From contig WPIO01000012.1 in assembly GCA_009760855.2 (NCBI GenBank), positions 3,543,501 through 3,607,500 of the forward strand: a stretch of DNA of 64,000 bases. Reading direction: 5' to 3'. The stretch is from Cristatella mucedo (lineage: Eukaryota; Bryozoa; Phylactolaemata; Cristatellidae). A program made the position numbers and the translations under genes. This document shows positions 21,107-32,300 of this stretch, piece by piece (position 1 is the first letter of the stretch; each line of letters opens with the position of its first letter). The notes below the pieces were generated by a model. The model was not told the DNA's origin. It saw nothing but the letters and a program-made list of their open reading frames with translations, and made no database searches.

Positions 21107-21256
21107 CCGAGCTGGTTTAGTCTAGTGGTTAAGGTGCTCGCCCCGACTAAGGTCTGACTGAGGTCGTGGGCTCGAGCCCCGAGGCATATGTGAAGCGCCT
21201 GAATAGAGATTAAGTTCTCTTGGGGCGCTATATAAATGAATTATATTTATTTATAT
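21107..21256 (+). mobile_element. tRNA-derived SINE, family 2, with LINE A-type tail
   Basis: The tRNA-like head has an A box 'tagtggttaaggtgctcgcc' and a B box 'gggctcgagccccgagg'. A short link leads to 'gcgcctgaatagagattaag' and 'ttctcttggggcgctatata', which matches the 3' hairpin and tail of LINE family A. A second copy lies at 38113-38258. Confidence 0.85.
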
Positions 21257-21434
21257 GTTATCTAGTTTGGAATTCATACCATGCCCTGGTGCCAGAATAG
21301 CATTTGCAGTCAGTTACAATTAAGTAGCCAGCGATGAAAGATCTTACCACCACTCACGGTGGAAAGGGCAAGAGCCTATAGCCATCATTAAAAAATTAAA
21401 GCAAAGTTCGGCTGGTTCAACAACCTGTACCAGG

Positions 21435-21539
21435 AAGCAGAAGAGCCCTAGCTATCACCTTGCAGTGAGCAATACAGGGGAATTCCTGCTAGAGGAATCA
21501 AACTCACGACCTGATGAGTGAAGTGTGAGTACCTTACCC

Positions 21540-21545
<6 letters not shown>
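21435..21545 (-). mobile_element. tRNA-derived SINE, family 1, degraded
   Basis: Reverse complement of the family 1 body and B-box region ('atcaaactcacgacctgatg'). It runs directly into the GT/AT tract. Confidence 0.55.

Positions 21546-21614
<69 letters not shown>
21540..21614. repeat. Compound (GT)n(AT)n microsatellite
   Basis: Eight GT units followed by about 30 AT units. Confidence 0.97.
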
Positions 21615-21616
<2 letters not shown>

Positions 21617-21659
21617 GTATATATAGCAGGTACATGTAAATACATACATATACCTGCAA

Positions 21660-21800
21660 TCCTCCCTTAGCTCAGCTGGCCATTGGCAGTGGAAGGACAA
21701 GCTTGTCCGTGTGTTAAGTAATGCCCATTGGTTCGACTCCTGAATTATATCATCTCCTGCTGCACGTTGCATGAAGTGTGATAGAAGCAATGGCTCTTCT
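21660..21800 (+). mobile_element. Diverged tRNA-like SINE
   Basis: The stretch 'cttagctcagctggcc' resembles a tRNA 5' end and 'ttggttcgactcctga' a B box. The 3' part 'atggctcttctgcagctatac' matches the end of SINE family 1. The cloverleaf does not close, so it is not a working tRNA gene. Confidence 0.5.
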
Positions 21801-22624
21801 GCAGCTATACATCTGAGAATGTCGAATCAGCCAACCTCTAATTTACTTTTGTGGAACTTTTGCTTTTCCACAGAGTGCAGAAGCCGGTCAAATAACCTAG
21901 AAGTCGAACAGGGACAATAGTACCGCTTGAATTTTGAGTCGGACGTGACGAACCGGACGGTTCAATTAGTGCTCGGTGGTGATGATTGGTCGCACCATCG
22001 GTTAGTCGGTAGGCAATACTCGCGAGAAATATCGAATGGCGATAAGCCCACGGCAAGGTAGTACACCGCGTTAAAATAACAACAGCATGCACTCTGCCTG
22101 GTATAAATACTCCAATGCTGCCCACAGAAAAACCTGCTGTACAAAAGGGCAACACGGTTAGCAAGTACACACTAGCTAGTGATGGCACCACGCTAGCTCG
22201 AAAGACAGTTACAAACTCAAGCAGCTGCCGGAAAATATTACTTTTACACGGCTTAGAGAGTCGCGGCAACATATTGCGTATATGAGAACGCATCGATGCA
22301 TCCAGCGCTGCAGTGGTCCAGGGGCTCTGGCCAATAGCTGGCCACAATAAACATGAGCAAATAAGCTACTGCCAGATGAGGCAATGAGATGTGCAAAAAA
22401 AGAAAGTAATAGCTAGCATGTCTGTGTGTCGGGCAGCACGACATACAAGAACAGGTCTCGAGTCCGAATCGGTGTGAGCAATTGCAAGCTGCGGAAACGC
22501 TGAAATTGCCTGAGTGGAGGCAGTGGCGTCACTTTCTTGAGCAGTCCATCGACAACGGGCACAATCCAGACCGATTGCTTGCCCACTGTCGGTGGCTGCT
22601 GATTTCCGAGCACTGGGTCACGTC
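21801..22624 (-). other. Region downstream of the TNF-ligand stop (likely 3' UTR)
   Basis: No clear AATAAA was found on the - strand in this stretch, so the transcript end is unknown. The open frame at 21838-22347 has no recognisable domain. Confidence 0.35.
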
Positions 22625-22921
22625 TCAGAGTGTCATCAGACCGAAGAAAGACGTCGTGCTGTCTTCGAACAGCTTTCGGGCGCCGGACACACGAACGAAC
22701 AGCTCGTCGCCTTTTTCGAGGTACACCACGCCGCCAACATAGCTGGTCTCCAGGCCGTAGCTGCTGCCGGCCGGCCAATTCTTTGACTTTCGGCTTCGAA
22801 GCAAACCGTCCTGTGCCGGCTCTCCGCCGCTTCGGCTGAACCGGCGGCGCCATATTGAATGGGACAGCGCTTCCGTGCTCGTCTCGGCGAGAGGAGAATC
22901 GAACACGTCCGCCACACTGAC
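22625..22921 (-). CDS. TNF ligand exon 5 (C-terminal half of the TNF domain, stop)
   Basis: Acceptor 'cgatgctgcag'. It begins VSVADVFDS, completing YSQ|V in phase 0, and ends GDELFV...SFFGLMTL and TGA. The pattern G-V-x-L-x-x-G-D-x-L-x-V and the terminal FFGL are the hallmark of TNF beta strands G and H. Confidence 0.93.
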   Translation of the reverse strand, partial: VSVADVFDSPLAETSTEALSHSIWRRRFSRSGGEPAQDGLLRSRKSKNWPAGSSYGLETSYVGGVVYLEKGDELFVRVSGARKLFEDSTTSFFGLMTL

Positions 22922-25900
22922 CTGCAGCATCGAGTGGCAAGTTAAGGTTGGCAGCCAGTTGCCTGCACGACGTGAGAGGCATGTAGGCAGCTGGACGAGA
23001 TGCAGGCTGCACTGAGGAAAGCTAAAGCGGAAGGCGCCGCACACTGCTGGTCGCCTGGCTGTAATCGCACGAGGTCGCAAAGAGGCTAGTGAGTGCACAG
23101 CTAACCGTCGGCTGCCATTAAGGGCTGGAGCTAAATAAATTATCGATTGTCGTGCCTGCTCGGATGTGCATTGTCGCCGCCTTTTTCTCCGGCCCAGAAG
23201 GCTTCTACAGGCTCTAGGTCGAGCCATTACCGAGCTACGGCTCCTTCCTGCAGCTGCCGTGCCGGCTGAGTGAGCCTCCTCAGTATAAGTGGCCGTGCTC
23301 GCGAGCAAGTCCCTAAAGAGCCTCAGCAGTGCGTGAGCAGTTCATAAATATTTATTGAACAGCATGTGCTCATAATTAATTCAGGAAGGATGCGATTGTT
23401 GCTGATAAAGCAAGCGTGAAATTCTGCGATGGCTAGGACGGCTAGCCACCGCTGGATTTCGGTCCAGCCAGCCAGCCATGCGCTCGAGATGAATTCCTTT
23501 TGCACTTATCGCGCAGTCAGGTGCCTAAAGTCGGAAAGTCACAGCTGCAGACGGTCGGGCCAAATTGAATCTTTGGACTAGTGTGCAGAAAAAATCCGAC
23601 ACGATAAGCTGTCCTTCAGGGGACTGTTGGTTATCTGCTTAGTTGCAGCACAGCTGATTAAGCTGATGACCTGGCACGAATATTGTCGGGCAGGACCCGA
23701 CGAAGGTCGAGCAGACCGGCATCACAAGAAGCACTGTCGGGTCACTAGGTTAAGCAGACCTGTGCTGATGCAAATCTGCTGGCCAACATGCCATGCATAA
23801 GCCACAGAGAAACGTAGCCTACCCGAGTGCTGATGGAAGCAAGAGCTAATGAAGGCACACTCGGAGGGAGCCTGCCGAGAAGCACTTGCCAATAGGATTA
23901 AGTATTACTGCGTCCCTAAGGGAAGGCCTGCGCAGGCAAGGGCAATCTGCAGGGAAATGTACCTGCGAATAAACGAAGTAGTAGCCGTTGTCCTGGACGG
24001 TCAGATATCCACCGTTGTAGCTAAGAGGTTGAGTGACATGCGATGACCGTGCCGTGAGATCCCAGTTAGCAATCATGACACCGTCGATACCTGGTGACAC
24101 AGCAAACACAATCAAATCATGAACACATAACCTTGCAGCCAAGCTTTTTGGGTCTAGACCAGCAACGAGTGTAGCAGCACGCATGTAAATGGCCACTGCC
24201 GTGCTGTTCTGAGTTAGATCCTACCTCAGCGCGCGATTTCACTGTAGACCTGAGTGGCTGTCGATCATCTAGAGAGCCCTTTAAGTAAGGGGTACCTCAG
24301 GGTTCGATCTTAGGCACCATTCTCTTCACTATCTATACTCTCCTTCTGGCCGATGTCAGGGCGTGCTTAGACAGGGATACCACACCCATCCAAGCTGGTC
24401 CATGCATTTGTGACATCCTGTCTGGACTTCTGTCACTCATCGCTTTCAGGTCTTCCGGCCTATGCAATCAGGCACTTTCAGTCAGTGCAAAACTCAGCAG
24501 CCAGGCTTGCCGATCGTGAGTGTTGCAGTCGCCACATTACACCACTTCTCATCGACCTTCACTGGCTCCCAATCAAGCAGCTTATAGACTTCAAGGTTTT
24601 GTCACTCACTCTTAGGTCTCTCCATTCTCTGGCTCCAGTTTACCTATCAGAACTAATCCCAAACCAGGCTTAGCAGCATACTGCCCACTCTTTGGACTCA
24701 AGTTTGAGCTATGCCTCAAGCTAACCTCAAATCCTTTAATTCCTATGGTCTCAAAGCCTGGAACTGACTTCCGACAGACGTCACAATTTCCCATGACTCG
24801 ACAACATTTACAATGAATTTTTTTTAAACCTGCTCCTCACAGCATTACCTGAGTCCACGTGATTTTTCCTTTGTGTGCTTATTCGTGCTGACACTATGCA
24901 TGTTACCACTAACCATAAAATGCATGCTGACACTGTGCATGATCCCACGAACCGTTCTATCATGCTTCCTTTACAGTGTATCTCAAGTGCCTAGACGGAG
25001 ATTACATTCTCTGAGGGTGCTATATAAATGCTTTATTACTCTTTTTCTTATTATTACTTTTATTATTATTGCCAAGCACAATCTCGGCTTTCCTTTATAT
25101 GTCGATGACAGCCGGCTCTACCTATCTTTCGACCCTTCTAACCTTGCATGTCATCTGACTCACTTGATTCCCTTACTGCTTGAATATATGGCATTTGCAT
25201 TTGGATGGCTTCTAACTTCCTCTAGCTCATCGATGATAAGATCGATGTAATAGTTATGGGCAAATATAGTGTCACCCAAAAGTTGAAAGGTCAAACTTTC
25301 AAGATTGGTTCATCTTACATCACGGCCGTGTCCAGCTCGACCTTAGCCAACAATTTAGGCATTCTATTCCAAAATGACTTGTCACTAGATGAGCCCATTT
25401 ATTTCATTGACAAGATGGCCTACTATCTGCTTAGGAAAATCACCAAAATCAGTGCCTTCTAAATAAGGGTACGATATCCAATCTAATTCACGAGTTTGTG
25501 ACATTCCGTCTAGAATATTACAATTTCCCAGTGCCCTTACTCGGCTGCAGCTAGTGCAAATCTCAGCAGCTCGGCTGGTCTTTTCGACAAAGGTTTAGCT
25601 GCCACATCATGCCACTTCTGTCTGAGCACCACATTCCCTAACAATTATCAAATTGATTTCATTATCTTCAGTCTGGCTAACAGGCTGCTTCCCTAGCTTG
25701 CACCAGCCTACCTATCCGACCTTGCTCCTCCGGTGTATTCTCCCAATACCAGCTCCTCAGCATCTGCTCATCTTGCCATCCCTCGCACTAAATTGAACTC
25801 TTTTTGTGGTAGAGCCTTCAGATTGTATGCACCGAAAGTGTAGAACTATTTTCTGCCTACGGTATTGACCAGTAATGACCCTGCGAATTTTAAGTCTCAG

Positions 25901-28900
25901 CAGCTAGCTTTCCCTCTGCCGAAGCTAACATGCCTTTCCTGTTCTGGTAGGCTTTACGTGCATATCTGGGAATGATTCAGTGCATATAACTAGCCATGGG
26001 TCTCACTAACCGGTTGCCACGAGTGTCTTCATATTTGGTTTAGCATGTTGCAGTAAGTACGATATTTGATTGCTTTTCGTGCTTGATACCATGCATGCCA
26101 CCACATTCACAGGTATTAATGATCTTACAACGAATTGGAAAACGCCTGAAAAAAGTTATTTTAGGGTGCAATACAAACGACCTATTATTATTATTACTAA
26201 ACGTGCACAGAAGTGGTGATAATTCGAGTAGGACTCGAATTCTGCCGACTCAAGCACGTACAGAGGTGTGCTGAAATGTGGCACTGCCGTCTCTGAGAGA
26301 GCAACTATATGTTCAAACGGTTGAGATGCCGTAAGCCAAAACAGGACTGCGACGTAGTGATCGAAAGTTAGGAAGAAAAGCGGCAATCACGAACAATGAT
26401 GCTCACATCGAGCTTCCAAGAACCTTGTCCATGTCCAATGCCTACTCCCATTGACGAGGGCCTTTGTCCGACGATCCTTACCAACACCCGTGTTTTTCCT
26501 AGCTACACAGTTGTAGTGGGGACATGGTACCTACACCCCTATTACGGCTCATTGATTTATCATCGTTCGTCGGCAATCCTCGGTTGCCACCATCGCCCAA
26601 TAGGATGCCGACTGCCATCCAATCCTTGCTGGCTTTGCAGGCAACAGCTTTGGGAAGTGGCTTGCTACTCCTGCCTCTGTTACCCTCATTCTACCCCCCT
26701 CGAAGCCGCAGGGTGTGACTTCTGTGAACCAGGGCCAATGGTTGCAGTAGACTGTCTCCACACGAAAAACAAAGGTTAGCTTATTTGACAGCCTCATTTA
26801 CATAGCAGCAGAAGGACCTCACCGGCTGTCACACTGCCTACAGTGGGCCACATGGGATCACCCACTGCAGGCCTCAAACCCACAACCCTGGTCGTGCAGA
26901 GCGAGCGCCTTGTCCCTGGACTAAGAGCCAAGGGCTAACAGACTATGTATATCCAGCGTGAGGCTGAAATCGCAGAACGCCTTGCTGACACCGAGCCCAA
27001 TGAGCCAGAGCTAAGCGTGCTGGCTGGATGCCACCGGCCGAACCTCCTGATGCCATGACAGACCGGCACCTGCGGCCAGCTGCTTCCTCGCGAGCCAGAG
27101 GCTTCGAGCACCTAAAGGGTAGCCGAACGGCTTCAGCATCAAAAGGTGCTGCTGCTCTAGCAGCTGCTGGAGCCCACGAGCCGGCCGAGTGATTAATGCT
27201 TCTTCTGGCCTTCTGGTTAATTGCAGCTGTCTGCCCCGAGCTTAGGTGGCCTGTTTCCGGCAGGCTCACGGCAACTAGCACGAGTCTGTTCACTTGCATC
27301 GTCTCGAGTTTTCATCGGCTTGCTTGCTATCTGACCCATCTCTTACAATCACAGAATGCACGACAGTGAGCATAAGGCCCTCGAAGGGCTACGAGCAGCC
27401 GGTGGCAGACTGCACAACCAGCGTGCATAAGGTTCCAAGCCGATGCTTGTGATTCACTCTTCTGCCTAGCACCTAGCCCATAAGGCAGACAATCCACCAG
27501 CTGAAGACCATATTCTTCGACCGTCGGTTTTTCGATCCAACGTATGAAAATACTGTTTCACACACAAATCAATTTTGCATTGCCATAGCAATGTTTCAGA
27601 ACTACCTGAATCACCATTGATCGTGTTGCAGTTCTGCATTTATTAACGTTATGCACACATAGAATATATATACATGTGGATATAATATACATGTATATTT
27701 GCATATACATCAGTCTGTATAATACACCCATATGCATACACACATACATACATGCAAATTTACACATACTTCCCTGCTTTTAATAGTAAATTCTAATGCA
27801 CCACGATGAATGGACTTTGCTGAGCAGGCAAAACGTGGTGCTAATAAATCCTGTTGGCACTTCAGCTTTGTCGGCTTATTTGTCCTACTATTCTGTTAAA
27901 ATGCCTTCACCTGCCCTGGCTTGCTAGCCAACTGATGCAGCGGCCAGACTGAGGAAGTGCAAGCTGCACCTGGCAAGCACACTTGTTCCCCAGCTAAAAT
28001 TCCTGGAATTCTACACTTACAACACTGACTCCAATACTTGCTGGCATAATTTCACCAACAAGAGCCAAGAGCCACAGCAATGAAAGTAATCAGGGTCAAT
28101 AGCAGCAAATGCAAAGCGCCTAGAAAGAGATTGAGTTCTCTGAGGGCGCTATATCAAGTGTATTATAATTAATATATCGAGTTGCCTCACCGGCAGTTGC
28201 AGTGGTAGAGGCACCACATTTAGTAGGAGCCAGCAGCAGCCCATCCCAATACAGACTGCAGGACACACGGCACATTGAACACCATATTCATTACCCACTT
28301 CTACCATGCCAATCCGGCCCAGCCATCTGCACGGGCAAAGGTAATCCTCCGACCTAGAAACGAACCGTGACATCAGCAAGAATCAAGATGCAGCTTTGCC
28401 CAATAGCTATTAGCTACTGGCTGGTCGACCGGCAGTGTTGCCATGTTGGTGGCCAGGTCGTTGAGCTGCTAGCCCTGTCACTTGCTCTGAACAAGACCAG
28501 CCGGCCCGGCACCACTCGAGAACTGGCATTGCGTCACTAGTCGTGTTATCGTTATCGCACAGTGCATTGAGAGAGGGTTGGGCCTCCCCGGCTGGCTCGC
28601 TGGCAGTAAGTTGACTGGCCGAGCAACAGCAAAGATTAAGATAATTGGACATAGCAAACCAGCAGTAATTCAATTATCGTTGAGATTAGGCACCGTTGCT
28701 GTACCACCAGCAGGCCAGCCGACAGTGGTCAGCAGCAGGGAGAGCAGCCGACAAAGCCCAAAAGGATCTCAGCAAGGACGTTGATTTCGGTGTGAGTTCA
28801 AAGGAAGGCACAAGGACAAGAAAGAAGCCACAGCACCAAAAAAAAGACAGCTCACCGGCACCTTGCCCACTGCTGCTGCCTCTGCCCTGGCCACTGCCCG

Positions 28901-29281
28901 TGATGGGGACCTGGGCATTGGCGATCAGATGAGCAGTGGGCCGATGCTGGGCATGGCCATAAACAGGCGATCCGGCTGCGCTGCCCGACGACGAATTGCT
29001 TTCTATGCCTGCCGACATCACCGAGGGCACTGCAAATAGGACAACAGTAGCAGAACGATTTGCAAGCCAAAGCGATACACTGAGGTAAAGGAACAAGAGA
29101 AGTAAAAAGCAAATCAGCAGCAGATTGAGGGAAGTGGCTGATAATGACCGAGCTTCTACGTGGTAGAAAAAATCGAGGGACAGAGCAGCAAGATAAGGTG
29201 AACAATGGGAGAGTGCGTGTGTGGAAGAGCGCACATGTAGGCGGGTGAGTGCGGACAAGCATGGCTGCATGCATTGTGTGT

Positions 29282-29314
<33 letters not shown>

Positions 29315-32300
29315 CACATATGAGCGAACAATGTGTGCTAATGTGCGCAGACGATGGCAGAGAGCCAGATGCAAGAGTGGATGAAAACGGGGGGGGGGAG
29401 AGAGACAGACAAACAGGCATGCACAAACAAAGGCAGATCAAATTTTGGGTGCAGCTTCTACAAAGTCAAGCAATTGTGTCATACCGTGCTTTCACAACCC
29501 GAATGTCGTAGCCTTGTTAGTGTACATCTTATCTGTCCTCTATCCATCAGCACCTGACTGCTCACAAAGCTAGCTTAAGTCACTTATCATGTAGCCACAG
29601 GCGTAGAGTTTCTTGAGTCAATGTATCATCTAAGTCGATATATGCAAGACCAATTTTCAAAAGCTATTGTCGACCAAAGTATGCATTGCTGACATTAGAT
29701 ACTGTCCCAGAGCAATAGCAACCGTCTCCAGATGTGGCATCATTGACACAGCACCAGCTGCCAAGACAACAGGTATTCTGTATGAAGTGTCCTCATACCA
29801 GCACACACCTATACTAGCACTTCCCTTAAATGCATGCACATATAATAAAAACAATAATAATTTCTTTGTAGACCTAGCGGTGAAGTTCGTATATGAGGGC
29901 ATGTCCATGAGTGTGTACTTACACTAGGACTGTGCCGAATAGTTGATTTTCACTATTTGGCAAAATATCAATAACTGATGAACTATTCGGCCAAATACGA
30001 ATAATGACATACAAGGTCTACCGAAAACATTCAAAATTTAAAATGTAAGCAAAAGTTGCAGTTCAGTAATTTAATACATACATTAAAAGTAAGCAGTTAA
30101 GTACAAATAAGTTTTCATACTTTGCCAATCTTTATAAACTAGGATTGGAACTAATTTAACCAAACTTCTAAACTGCCGCTTACAGCATTCGAACTCGGTC
30201 CAATCGCTATTATTCGGCAGAATACCAAATAATTATTTGGCCCAAATGCGAATAATAGGTGAATGTTTGGTGCAGACCTAGTTAACACATATCTCAAGCA
30301 ATGTCAACAAAAGTCAAGTGCCCAGGACATCTGAATAAGTATCGGCAATGGTGTGTTGCTGATGTCGGGTAAATATCTACTCTTCTACGGGATCGGTTGT
30401 CATCGATATACTTCATGTGACAGCTCTGATGGCATTTCAATAGCAGGCTGCAATCTTAGATTCAAACATCGTCATATTAATAAACGAATAAAGGCAAGGA
30501 GACGAAATAATCAAATTACCACCCCGAACAGGAATACCAATAAAGAAACAGCCTCGACCCACGAGCATGTGTGCTTAAAAACGCAAATAACTTTTAAACA
30601 AACGACTTGCATCAAACTCCTATGGATGCCAGCTGCCAACCGTTCGCTGAGATCAAGCTCGGTGCAGAGTTAGTCTGACTTTTGCCAGTAACTGCTGATT
30701 ATGGTGCACGGTGCAAACACAAGCACCGATGAAACAACCAAAATATTCACCTATTGCACAACCACAACCCCTATAGCACTAAACATAAGCTTACAGCACT
30801 AAATACTAGATGTAACAGCACTAGATAGGAAAGAAAAAAGCACATTGCCTAAACAGTTTTGACTTTTTACCCACGATATCTAATAATGGAATTTGAAGTC
30901 TAAGCCTTACAGCAATTCTAAGGATGGATCACAAACTCTAAGAACACATACTTCCCTCAAAATGAAAACAACAGAAAAAACAACAGAAAGATGATTTTTA
31001 TCGCGTCAGTAAGCAGCCCATAGCTACATCTGCACTACAAGCAATATTAAATTACATTAATCAGAGCTAATTGGTCAACATTTTAACTCAACATTTTAGT
31101 CATCAATAGATATAAGTCTATTAACTGCCATGTGGGTAACAGAAACTCGTGAAAAGCAGAAATAGCTTGGGAGATGCCGCTGCTTCCTGCTTCCACTAGA
31201 CTTTACTTGGGTGGTACTCTGCCGATTGGTATCCTTTTCAGCATTACTGCTCGAGTGTGGGCTTAGTCCTGGTGGCCATGGATACTGCTTGCTCTATATT
31301 CGTCCATTGACTAAAGCTAGATGTTATAATAATATAATTACAATAATAATAAATGCACTTGATAAAGCACCCTCAGAGAACTCAATCTCTTTCTAGGCGC
31401 TTTACTTTTGCTGCAAAGGGAAATTGTTGCCAAGAAGTGCAGTCAATAAAAGAAGCTGAGCGTTTCAGTATGTTCCAATCAGGTTGGGTATGGATCCAGC
31501 AATATCATGCAGAAAATGCAGTTCCCGCTGGTGCTGCAGCCACTGCAGTAGAGGCATTAATCACTGCTGCAGAAAAAACTGTACCATATCGCAAAAGCAT
31601 AAAGGACCTGAGGTAGATACTCCTACGACATTGGAGGAAGAGCAGGAGCAATTTTTCATAGCATATGCTTGCTCGATTAAAGAAGTGCAGCTGCACGGGT
31701 TTGACTGAAGCGGTGGCAGGACAGCTACCGAATCCGTGGCTACAGAGAGCCCAAGTACCAACCCCGTGATGTAGCAGTCTACAGATCCTTAGCTCACACT
31801 TAAAAATATTCCACTAATCTACTAAATCTGCATTCCTATTCGTTAAGTGTGATTGATTGTACATGCACCTAGGCTCTTTGTTTGTCGATCCACCCATCCA
31901 CCTATTTATTCACCTCGGAGCCCCTCCAGCATTCATAAGGGTGGGTCATGGCCTACTATCCCCAAGATGCAATTGTGCTTATGGTCTCTCTCTTGTGGCA
32001 CCTTTGGAAGGTCCATGGTCATTCCATCCCCTTACCCTCAGTCCTTCCGCTCCCATCTCCCTCTCCCCCACCTCCAGGTCTAGGGTCTGTCGGATTATCT
32101 GGTGCTTGCGATGCTCACATGTCGCAAGACCAGTCAAGTACATAAAAAGTTATATCTTACTAGCTCTACAGCATAGAAATCGAACCTCATGAACGACCAG
32201 TAAAAGCTCTGGCTCAATCAATGCAGCTTATCAATATAGGTGAGCCGCAAAAGAAGAGCTCTCATTTATTAGCACCTGTCGGAGCAGAAGACTGGTGCAC

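Noticed and set aside
21107-21180. tRNA gene
   Set aside because: Same reasoning: it is a SINE head followed by a LINE-like tail, with a second copy at 38113.
22413-23012. 199-codon Arg-rich - strand frame
   Set aside because: It is a shadow of the TNF exon 5 in another frame.
28686-29441. 251-codon - strand frame taken as one protein
   Set aside because: Only 28856-29029 is exonic; the rest is intron with GT repeats and splice sites on both sides.
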